From contig CAJQUW010015437.1 of assembly GCA_907163375.1 (NCBI GenBank), positions 1,178,001 through 1,242,000 of the forward strand: a DNA stretch of 64,000 nucleotides, in the 5' to 3' direction. Made by a program: the position numbers and the translations under genes. The stretch comes from Prostheceraeus crozeri. Its lineage: Eukaryota > Platyhelminthes > Polycladida > Euryleptidae. Position 1 is the first letter of the stretch, and each line of letters opens with the position of its first letter. A model generated the notes under the pieces. That model searched no databases. It saw only the letters and a program-made list of their open reading frames with translations, and was not told the origin of the DNA. Below, piece by piece: positions 12,820-24,800 of the stretch.

Positions 12820-12898
12820 TTTCAGGAGGCATCCAGCACACATAATCCGGGTCTTCAGGGAAATCTTCTTCCTTATCTTGTTTCACACAACTTGATGC
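12820..12898 (-). CDS. SLC4A1AP: kanadaptin exon 6 (conserved C-terminal motif)
   Basis: A 79-bp exon with acceptor TTGCTGCAG and donor GAAA|GTAAGT. It encodes ASSCVKQDKEEDFPEDPDY then VCWMPPE, the DPDY-x-VW-x-PPE-type motif near the C-terminus of kanadaptins. It enters in phase 0, exactly as exon 5 leaves, and lies 4.4 kb beyond it with a Penelope-like element in the intron. Confidence 0.85.
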
Positions 12899-15800
12899 CT
12901 GCAGCAAAACACAAACACCGATTAAAATGCAGCAAAATATAAGCGATAGATTTAGATCTTCTATCGAATGACAGTCAATGTATTGCCGTGATTCATTAAA
13001 TTCATGTGTATGCCGTGATTCACTTAAGTACATAGATGCTACGAGATACTAGTCGTGTAAGCATAGAAGAAATTCTGGTAGAGTTGTCTGTACGGGAGGT
13101 CAGTCATAATGAATGTAAAAAAAATTCTCTTCCAGTTTTACGACTTCTTTGTATTTTAAAATAAATTACCCGACGCGTTTCGTCTACACAGACTGTGTCA
13201 AGGGACTGGACTGGGACATATTTAACTAATTGATTGAGAATGACACTCGACAGCCAATCTACTTTTTGAGTAGCTATTGATATGTCCCAGCACATATCAA
13301 TGGTACTAACACATTGATTAATGAATTGAAAAGTAAAAGTCAAAACATTGTTAGTGATGATAAAGTTTTCGTCTCACTTGACGTCAAAAATCTGTACCCA
13401 AGTATACCCATAAAAGATGGTATAACAGTGATAGAAAATTTTGCGAAGCAACATTGGAATCAAATCGAGACATACGGCTTCAGTGTCACATATCTTATAG
13501 ATTTTTTAAAATTTGTCTCGTATAATTATGAAATAACGTATAATGATAAAATATACCTACAAATAAAAGGCTGTCCGATGGGGACGCATTTTGCACCTCC
13601 GTTTGCAATAATTTATATGAATAGTATAGAAAATAAAGCCCTAGAAAAATTAAAAGATGATCACAATATTTGTCCAAAAATTTACGAAAGACACATAGAT
13701 GATATCATCTTGGGTCCTTTCCCGAAAGATAGGAATTTACTTCAGACTATCCAAGATACCTTTAATTCTATAGATGATAATCTACAATTTACTTTAGAAG
13801 TTCCAGAAACTGACTGTCTGAATTTCCTAGACATAAGCATCTCGGTAAAAGAAAAATTGCAATATAATTGGTATAGTAAACCTTGCCACTCTGGCATAAG
13901 CTTACGCAAGGATAGCTGGTTGCCGAACCATGTGAAAAATTATTTCATAAAAAATAGTTTTCGATACGTTGAGGCTCGATGCTCTGACCCTTCAGATAAA
14001 TCACACGATGCTATGAAAAATAGACTAAGTAACAATGGCTATAGTAAAAATGATATGCACCCCAAAGATAGAAATAACAAATCAAGAAACATAAAAGAAA
14101 ACAAAGTGAATTTAACACTTAATTTCCTTGGAGACAGTTTTTTTGAGAAAAATCAATGAAATAAAAAATAAGTATGATATTCCAGTACGCATTACTAGTA
14201 AACCTGGAAAACAATTAGCTTCGAATTTCAAAAAATCGGATATAAATATGTGTTCTTGTAGCATTTGTACAAACATTGGCCCGAGATATAGCTGCAAAAG
14301 TAAATATGTCATCTATGAATTTTCCTGCAAGATATGTGACCAGAATTACATAGGTCAAACTTGTCGACCATTTCAAGTTCGCTACAGAGAACACGAGCGA
14401 AGTTTACGGTATGAAGACAAGAAAAGGGCACTAAGTGAACATGCGATGACAGCCCACAGGGATAAAGTGATGACCATTAACAATTTCGACTCCAAAATTA
14501 TCGATAGACAGCAAACAGCGATAGGGTGGCTGAATCTCGCTTAATTGCGACGAACATGCCAAAAATAAACAGAAGACATGAGCTGAACAGATGAGCTGCT
14601 TTCGCTGACAAATTTGTATATAAACCCACTTGTACAGCATCAGTTTGTCACCCTTGACACAGTCTGTGTAGACGAAACGCGTCGGGTAATTTATTTTAAA
14701 ATACAACTGGGAGAGAATTTTTTTTACATTCATAGAAGAAATGATTTTTTCCGAAGCAACGCAGTCAAAATCTCTAATTCCTTGATTGAGTGACCATTAG
14801 CTTCATTCATGGCTCGTAGCTGATGAAAATTAGCGCAACGTAGGGATGAAAATTCTACACGACAAGTTATTACAGGGTGTCGAATGATTTTCGATTTTCC
14901 CGGGCTTTTCAATATAACAGCAACATTTTTCCCGGTGGTGTCAAATTTGCTTTGCAACTGACTGATAAGCATCGAAGGTGAAGCACATAATATATCTTCA
15001 CATAATATCTCTATTTCACATGCTGCTGAGAAGCTTGTTCATCAATGTCCCTTTATCAAATCAGATATCAGCTGCTACATATTTAACCTAGTGCAACTGT
15101 TGCTTTATTCTAGCATGATGCTTATTACATTACTATGACGGACTCAATTTCATGTGCATGATTTACATTCGTAATTTAGCTGGTAATTATAGCTTTCACT
15201 TCAGTAAATTGAGTAAAACAGATTTCCAATCCATGAATTGGGTCTACACATCTAAGACAACATCCCATTTCCATAACTGATTAACTTAGATAAGAACAAT
15301 TCAGTGTTGTTGACCTGGAGGTGATTAATCTGAACGAAATGATATCGAAAATAAATATTCAAATCGACAGACGTTCAACCAAGAAGTTTCGAAATTGTGT
15401 CAAAATGCAGTAGAAGACATCTTGATTTTTAATTGATTTTATTGCAATATACATGACGCTAGATTTGTGAGAAAATATCGTAATATCCTGGAACATATTG
15501 TCGACGATGGATTCAATGCTTACACTCAGTAATTATCAATAACTCTGTAATTGATAATTTAATTATTGAAGTTTATTTGAATTGAAGAATACATCATTTC
15601 ATAGAAGAATTATTTAGTTATTTTAATTATTGAAGTTGCGGCACTAAGCACAAAATGCAATGCTTTTCAATTTTCTATTTTTCCAGTTAGGCTTATTTTT
15701 TTGAAATTACTCAAATCTCCCGGACAGATGACCATTTCCGAGGGTTTTCCAGGGGTCTATAAGAATTCCCGGCTTTTCTCGGATTGTCGACACCCACATT

Positions 15801-18800
15801 ACTACAAGCTTATCTTGAATATTTTTGTAATGTGAATTCCTTCATTTTCTGTTTTTAATTAGAGTAAAATGCCACGCAAAATGACTTCATGAAGATTGCT
15901 CCTTAATACTCATAAGCAGTGGCGTCTTCTCCGTAACTGCGAGGCCGTCGGCGCATTCTAAATAATAATTTACCAACATTAATAAAAATGAAAAGTGTCA
16001 TCATTCATTATATTTCATTTAAATTCGATAGCTTCTCGTGGTAGCTGTCCGTCTCAAAATCGGACGTTCGACCTTAGAGTGAACAGTTTTGCTGCGCGTG
16101 CACGAATCATAGCTGTTTTCTTCTAACGATTAGACACACATGCTAGTCGTGTGTTCAGACGGAGCGAAAGAGAGTTGTGTGCGTGTGAGGCAGCAAGCGC
16201 ACGCGCCCGCACCCGCACCAATATTGGCTTTCCCGATAGACATAATGCTTTGTCTTCTCCAATTTTTACAATGAAATTCTCCATTATTCTTGATCGAGGC
16301 TCGGTACCTAAATATAGAAAGGGAAGCGCAACCCAATTGTTCCTGTCCTTCGTTTCTCGTCGGAGAGGCCACTACGTCAACAATAGCAAGCAGCTGACTG
16401 ACGTTCAGATAAGACTGTGATCAGATGATTAGCGTTCGCCAATGAGTGCAGAGTAATGCATCTGACTCGAACACCCAGATTCCGTAGAATTCCATGATTT
16501 GTTTTTGCGTGATTGATGTGACGCTATGTTTAGTACTGTAGATAAGCTCATAATCACGCCTTTCGTCCGAAGAGAAAAGATGACAGTCGTCAAGCAAGAT
16601 AGGCCAGCACCTGATTTAAAAATTGAAAGTACTCACAGACAAAGAAATAAGAATTACACAAGACATTTTAATGCATCAAAGTTCAAACACATGAGTGGCT
16701 GACCAGCCGTGAGAAATGCAAGAAACTGTTTCCCTTCCTCCTTTTTTCTCGAGAAAATGTGGTCTGGACAGAGTGGGGATATAGTAATCTCAGCTCCTTG
16801 AGTAAGGCGGTTAGGCGACATGAGCAATCAACTTCTCATGTGCACATTCAATTGGCATCAAAAGCTGTTCGGGAAATTGTTATTAAAAATTCATCTTTTA
16901 TGAAAATTAATGTTATAACACAAAAAAGTCTAGTATAGAAATAGTATTCCAATGCCGAGCGAAGGCCTGTGGTCTGGGAGCACGCGACGCCACTGCTCAT
17001 AAGTAGCAATGAATTCAGAATGTTACCAAATTCGCAATTTCTCACTGCTTGTCATGCATCCATCTCTTAGCATCAGATGACAGTTACAAAAATTTATTTC
17101 CCATCATATCTGCTCCATGAAGTCATTCTAAAGACGAGAATCTTAACAGAAGGAAACAAATAAATTAACCCTTAGTCCTTTCCTTCGAGTGAGCCCGCTA
17201 ACTTCACATCCAGTAACTTCATTTCTTAGGGTAATCGCTTTATCAGGCTACCAACTGAGGTAGCATATCAATTTACCTGACGTGGTCGCTTTCTACGTTT
17301 CGTGTTCTCTTCTTTTGGTGCGTCAACTTCCATGGATTCAGGCAGTGGCGGTCGAGCAGGAAGCATCACCGGATTGGAGTTTCTTTCGGGCTCCACTTCC
17401 TTAGGAGCAGGAGAGGTTATACCAGTTGTCGAGGAGGCTTCGTTTTCCAACACGCGATTTGAGTTTGATTTCTCAGATGTATTCGATGGTTCCAACGTCT
17501 TCTTATTCGCCTCATTTTCGTCTTCATCTTCATCTTCTTCCTCCTCCTCCTCCTCCACAACGTTATCCTCTCTACTTGATGGCGCCTTTGCGGACAGGGC
17601 AGATTTGGATAGAGGTCGCCGAGCAGTCGATCGAATGGAAAAGCGCATGGATCCAGTCAATGGCTGTGATGCATTTTTATTCGACCTGTAACCGAGAAGG
17701 AAAATCAAATGACTTCGAATGCTTGGATTTTGTGTGAAAAAACATTTTCGCTAAATACATTGCTCATGACTCAATGACTGAAGTAAACTTAATTTTATTT
17801 TACATGAGAGAAACGCAGAATGTATTGCGCATATATTCGACTGAGATAAATATCATATGAAGTTGAGACTGCTTGGACTCAATACTTTGAGATTTTACTT
17901 TTCAGGCATTAATCAAAGCTTTAAATCTATGAAATTCCCATATCTAAATGGTAGTTCACAGTATGAGATATTACTGAAACCTTAAAGACCCATGTTTCTG
18001 CAATTCACTCTGCTGTATAATCTCATCTCTTTCGATGCGAGCTACTATCAAACAAATGTCATTCCAATGAATAACTAAAATGCATGCTCAACAAATTTAC
18101 AAAACACCTGTTATATTTAAATCTTACGATATTCATTCAAAATCAGAAAAAGTACCTGTAAAAAGAAGTCAAGAAGGCAATCCGTCAACAGTAACGAGAA
18201 TCTCTTGGTAAAGTAAGCAAAAACAGGTAGAGCTGATTCCAGGGTTGCCAAACTCGTCCAGAAAAAAATCCGGACGCTCTAATGTTATATCATCAGAGTA
18301 AATATAAACATTAATTGCCTTCTATACTTAACTGTGAATGGAAAATAATCATTATGCATAAGATTGTCATTAATATCATGCGTATCTCTTTTCCTCGTCA
18401 TTCATAAATGACAGGTGATTTTGAATGAAAAATCGCAGCTTTTATGAACCCGCAATATATTCAATTAACAAATACATCAATAAATCTCAGAAGCCTTGAG
18501 AATATTTCACAAATCCTTTTAAAAAATATAGGCATGATCTATGATTTCGTTAAATGATTGAATCAACAAATCTATAAAAATATACATTAGTGCGCCTATG
18601 ATTGGCTTATGAATCAACAAATCTATAAAGAATACAACGTTGCATCTGTGATTGCGTTACCAGAAAACAAGTCTATATAATAATACATCACTGATAGACA
18701 AATGATCATTATCAATAAAAACACGTCAAGTATAAACAATCTAGCTCACTGAAATCTGTCCATAAAAACAATCCGATGAAAAATTCTTCTTTGGCAAAAA

Positions 18801-21800
18801 CAATTCTTTAAATAGTCTAAAAATTTACGTTCATGATTCTTCATCATCACTAGCACTATCGTGCTCATATGATTGGAAGTATCGCCGGGATGAGCTTCGA
18901 GCTAAGTCGATGAGGGACTGAGTTACTGAAAAATGTTGTAATCCATCGATATTTTTCAAGTGAGATCGCACTCGCCGGATACCGTTCAGAGTTTCAGGTT
19001 GGAGACGATTTCTCTCCTTTGTGACTACAGCTGTATTTACACTAAATCCTCTTCCCTCAGCAGCATTGTGTGGCTGACTACAAAGCAATGCCTGCACAAG
19101 AACTTTGATCAGCGGATATTTGTGCTTTTCGAATATCTTGCTCCAATAAGCATCTAGCCGTTCTTCTTTGAGTGGCTGAATATCATTGTTGATTGCCAGC
19201 TGTTTCCATTCCTCGATTAATGGTTGCATGTCATCAACTTTTATTGTGGGAATGAGACCTGCAAGAAACGTCAAGTTTTTCAATTTTGTTGTCTTGTCCT
19301 TATCCGACTGAAACGTGCGGTTTTGTGGACACAGCAATGTCAACTTTCGCCACAAACGCATGTGTTCTTTTTGATCAAGTTTGAGATTGCTCATGGTTGC
19401 GTGGAAAGCCTCCAAATAAAAAGACTTCGCTTCGAGTTTGAAATGGGTCATTTCGGCAGACTGCAAATTTTCCAGACATAAACGTTCGGTTCGGTGGCCA
19501 ATGTCAACGTCTGATGAGTGATTTTCAGGGGCCGTGCTTGATGTTGAAATCTTCGACACGACGATGTCTTCACAGACAGAAGGCAGCAAAAATCGTCCGC
19601 CTAGAGAAGCCATCATACCACAGATTCTATACACATACTCCGGCCCAATGGGATCGTCTCTCTGTAAAAATAATTGCATTTCTTGAAATAGGGGAAGTGC
19701 TTCCGATAGAAAAAGGAGGTAGATGTCTGTCTTCTTTGATGCAAATGCTCTGCGAAGTCGCTCATACCGATCATTCTTTGCAAATCTGCCAATCCTTTTG
19801 GGCAAATAGTGGACGAAATAGGTTCGAAGCGCATCATCAGCGTGAGAACTCGATTCACAAAATGAAGCAAGGTCAAAAACCGGTAGAATGCAAAAACCGT
19901 AATGAAGTTACGGCAGAATGAATTCTTCTATACAATACAATTTGCAAACACATTGACAAGTCAAAATATATTTGTGCAAATCCAAGAAGTAAACTGTTAT
20001 GACAACAGCATAGTGCATGTACAAAATTACCCAAATTGGACCCCAGTAGTCTGTGAAAAAAGCAGTTTGCAAAAATGATAGGGATGAATCAGCTATAGTC
20101 CAAAGCAAGTAGTTGAATGATTTTAAACGGGTAAAGAAATAACTGACGAACATTAGCATGGATTCGATAAAAATCCGGAAATTTGATGGTTTTGACAAAA
20201 AATCCGGACTTCAGCAGATTCTGTCAAAAAATCCGGACAATCCGGACGTATGGCAACCCTGTGATTCTTCCGAGACTAGAACCTGTTAGTAGAAGGATGG
20301 AAAGATGCATGATTACTAGCAGCACGGCTATGCCAGGATTAGCAAACGCAGAGCAGCCTTATGTGCAGTCCTTCAGCTTTTTCAGTCATTCTAGATACTT
20401 TAAGATAAGCTGGGCCATTCCAAGCCCTGTTGATGAATCGTTGTAGGGCGAAGCGCGGTGTCTGCGGTTGCCGAGGAAATTTTGTGCTAAAATTATTCAA
20501 GTCTGAGGACATTTTTATATTCTATGCCTAGGCATTGAATGTACGAACCGGCACTGCTTGTACTGCTTGTAAGAGAATTTTACTAATACGAATTTGGTGT
20601 CACTTTGGTTTAGTTTCACAGTAGGCCCACCAGGAAGAAAATGTGAAATTTGGTACTAAACGACAAACTAAAGTTAAACTGATAGGTACAATTTCTGAAG
20701 GTATTTACTTTCGTAGCATATTACTGCACAAATCATAGCTGCCATTTGGGTTATCAATTTTGACATGCATCATGGATGAAAGGAGACGACGATCAATATA
20801 ACAAAAATAATCACAATTGTTGTAATTAACAATTGTTCCACATCTTTTTTAAGTTGTCTGATTGAAGTAGAGGGTCTGATAGCAATCCTAATTCCAGTTT
20901 TTAGAGATGCAATAAATGTCATCAAATTGCTGCCCAGTAATTCAATTCAAGATTACTTGCCCTTTAGAGAGATCTTTTTGCTGTGAGTCGACATTGGTTT
21001 CTGTCTGTTTGATCGATTCCTCGACCATCTTCCCATCATCGCTGACTGTAACATTTTCAGCTGACGGATTGTATGCTCGCTTCGCCATCGCTCCTGCCCG
21101 CATGGAGAGGATGGAAAGATTGGGAGCTGCAGCTTGTAGCCGCTTCCGGAGAGACTCTGACTGTCGACGCATTTCCGTCAATCGAATCTTCAATGTCATG
21201 CGACTGCGTCTGTCCAATGCTCCTGCCTTGATGCCCTGCATGTAGGCATCGAGTGCGTCCAATTCTGTAGCTGCCGGTGCATCTCCTCCTTGAAGTTCTG
21301 GAAAACGGTAGCAATTTGATTTTCACCAGAAAACATGCCTAAAAATGCCCTTTTTGTATTTTGATTCCGCAAGTTCACCCGTGGGATAAACATTCTTTCT
21401 GATAAACACATGGATTACTTGAATAGGCATTGATTGGTCATTTTACTGTGGTTTTGGGAAAAGCCAAGTTGATTTAATTTATATCAGCTCGATATATTTC
21501 AATAGCTCATCGCTATAATCTTCAGGAGCCAAGGTTTAGATAAATATCCATGCTAGCCTTCGCTCCTAAAGATATTCGCGCTGAGCTATTGAAATATATC
21601 GAACTGATATACGTGGTAAGTCTGATTAGTTTCCGGACAAATGTAGAAAAACTACATTGAAAAAGAGAACTCAATTTCAAGTCTGACATGGCCCATTAAT
21701 TTGACATATAAAAGTTAGGATGAAATGCAATCAATCATTTAAACGTGAAACTCATTTGAAGATTGTTTCACAGTTGTGATTGAATTCAAATCGAAGTTTA

Positions 21801-24800
21801 TTAAATAATCATCGGTTGTGTTGCGAATGCTACATTATTCTTGCACACCTGCCTTATTATCTATCCACCATAGCATATTTTATTTGATGCAATTTGTCTT
21901 CTTCAATTGATTAACCATTAAAATTCACGACAACGATCAAATGTTTTCTAAAATTGACCGCACACGAAAAAGAGCGAAGAGTTTTTAAAATTTTGCATAC
22001 CATCCTAACCAGGCGAACCTATACATGCCAAATTAATGATCCATCATGTCAGAATTAAAATATGTCCAATTTTCTACATTTTCCCGGAAGCTTATTCGAC
22101 GTACCACGTAAATTAAATCAACTTGAATTTTCTCAGAAGCAAATGACTTGGGTTGTTGTCACGATGAATTCCTTCAAAATTTACATTAATTTTGCATTAA
22201 TCTAATTTAAATTTAGATTATTCATGAAATTATTTTTTTGCTGATCAATTTTTATCAATATTTTCCCACGCCAACTAGGCCTGGTTTTTTCTGTTAGGAT
22301 TTAGGCGATAGTAAATCGAGAAAATCCGCAAGTGACGCTCTGAAGCAACGCATCTCGAAGATCATTTCCATAGGATATCTGTTTCAAAGATTTGAGAGAG
22401 TTACGGTAAGTGAAGTGATTGCTATTTCTTCCACTGAAATTAGCGTGCGAGTGCATAGTTATTATTGGTTCAGAATTGGCAAGAAATATTTCAGGGCCAA
22501 GAATTTTCCAGGCGCAGGAACGTTCGGCATTTTACTCATTTAGCTGTAATAACTACAGTTCCTTAACCTCATCACTGGGCAACAGTTTTCACCAAGGTGT
22601 CCCAAAGCTCAAGGTGCATTAGTGAACCTAATGCATCCACTAAAATGATAATTGTGTGGGGAAGTGATACCATTGACACGATTCATTTCATGGCATTAGA
22701 AATCACAGCGTTTCTTAGCAAAAAGTTACCAATGTTTTGATCAATCCGACGATCATTTATAATAAATTAGCAGGAAACACAATATCGCTTACGTTTTCGT
22801 GAGCGTTCCAGAGTCGCCTCGATTTCGCGGATCTGCTCTCCAAGTTCTGAGAATTCCTTAGTTAGACTCTCAAACGTGTCGGCCTTCTGTGATGTTGCTT
22901 TTCCATTCCTCTCAGTTTCCGTCGATTTCCCTGCCTGCGCCATTCGTTTGGCCCGTTTCCTCTCGATGTCCCCAGTTCTATCTAAGAAAGTGTCTTCATC
23001 GGAATCGTAATATTCATTCGCTTCCCAATCCCTCATACGGCGCTGAGCGCGATTCGTTGCAGCTTTGAACAGCTCTCCCATACGATCCAACATGCGACAT
23101 GCCTCAAGAGCGCATGCTGCCACTGCTTCTTTTTTCTTTCCTCCTGAAATGACCGCTTCCGCGAAGGTTGTGCGACCGGTTCCGCTGGACTGAAGAGGGA
23201 GTAATTCTACGCGACAATGATGTTTCCCGAATCCGGCATCCAAGAATTCATACTCCGGTTGATCGAAACCTTCACGCTCGAAATACGATCGCAAGAACTT
23301 CTTCGGATCTTTGATATAATGTTCCTCATGCTTTGGTTCATCAGCCATCTCGAAGACTTCTTCTACTTCGTCTTCCACTGCATCTTCACCTGCAAGTATG
23401 ATTGACAATTTAGAGAAAATTGTCGAATGAAACAGTATCAAATGCATGAAGTAGCGGTTTCATCACAATAACGATATAGCTGTGTGCGGTGTATTTACAT
23501 CGCATTTGCTGAGATAAATGAAATGAAGTCAACAGCTCTGGATACGTTGAGATATAAAGTCATCAAAGCGTTGGTATTTATGTAGCTTTCGACAGTTTCT
23601 TGCTATAGTCAATAGCAACGATATTAATGATGACATGAAAATGCAATTTTGATGGCTGTAAGAATTTGTCTAGATATTTTAACTTCACCCAATCCGAAGT
23701 CTAAATCGAAAACATTTGATGCGTCCTCAAAGATAGCGAATGCATAGACTACATGTCTTCCTTTCAGAGGCGATTAAGTTCGTGGATAGCATGTAAGAAG
23801 CAAGTAAAAAAGTATTCCTGAGTACTTCATGTAGGTTTGACATATTTTGTTCATTTTCTATAGTTCTCATCTACAGTTATCATCAATTCCTTCCTCAAAA
23901 TGACAGAATAATTCGCATAAAGAGTAATGACAACGTCAGCAATGGACACAGAATGGTAAAATAGGTAAAAAATGATTTCCTTACCAAATCCCCAACTGCA
24001 GGCACCGTCCCTGTTGCTTTGCTTTTCCATCTTTGCTGACTCCACCGCCAAACGTTTTGCCTCCAATTCTGCATTTTGCTTCTCACGAAATGCTAAATAT
24101 TGAGAATATGACACATCTGATTCAGTCTCTTTATCTTCCTCTGGACCCTGCAAATATTTCATGATTTTTTGGTCGACATCATCATTTGAAAGATAATTCT
24201 CTTGTAATAGTTTTTGATAGAAATAAGTAGACAAACTTAATGTTGCGACTATTTAAAATGGCCGTCGTCAGAAATCTATTTACTCTCTAATTCCTGCATG
24301 AGATTCGAATTACAAAAACATAAAATACTATAGTAGGTTATAGAATGCACACAATCCTAAATGATCAAATACTGCGGTAAAGAAAATCAGTAGATATCTT
24401 AAGACTCGATAAAAAAAGGAAAACTGAAATTGTGACTTAAGAAAATGAGAAGACGGAATATTAGTCAAGAAGTACCTTTACCGTAGTATTTGTATACCGT
24501 ATTTACTCTAATAGAACCCGGGGGGCTCTATTAATTCAGATCGCTCTGACCAGGGTTCTATTAGAGGCCCGGGTTCTATTGGAGGCCCGGGTTCTATTTA
24601 ATTACATTGAAAAATGATCACTAAAAAATTAAAAATATGACATCAACCATAGAATTCGTTGAACCTACATAAAAATGCGGGCCTATTGTATGACAGTTTT
24701 TGCTGTTACTGCTCAGTATAATGTACTGTATTCGAAGTCTTTTACATTCACTATGCTCATGGCATATTGAGTGGCGGATGTGGAGATGATTATGAACGAT

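Larger units (their letters stand above)
13110..14732 (+). mobile_element. Penelope-like element, 5'-truncated, with inverted terminal repeats
   Basis: An RT-plus-endonuclease body is flanked by inverted copies of about 82-95 bp (13110-13204 and 14651-14732) sharing ACCCGACGCGTTTCGTC and TACACAGACTGTGTCAAGGG. Inverted flanking copies of the terminal repeat are common in Penelope-like insertions. The right copy, in sense orientation, has a CACAG/CTGTG stem followed by GACGAAACG, recalling the hammerhead-type motifs reported in these repeats. The element lies in kanadaptin intron 5 on the opposite strand to the gene. Confidence 0.85.
18240..20261 (-). mobile_element. hAT-like transposon, internally deleted, 6-bp duplication
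   Basis: Ends are CAGGGTTGCCAAAC at 18240 and its inverse TATGGCAACCCTG at 20261. Direct TGATTC copies sit immediately outside (18234-18239 and 20262-20267). ATCCGGAC motifs recur just inside both ends. The element sits in kanadaptin intron 4, in the same orientation as the host gene. A hAT transposase C-terminal part is inside. Six bases is shorter than the 8-bp duplication usual for hATs. Confidence 0.8.

Noticed and set aside
17302-17737. Serine-rich plus-strand ORFs opposite kanadaptin exon 5
   Set aside because: They are the antisense of the Glu/Asp run of the real exon.
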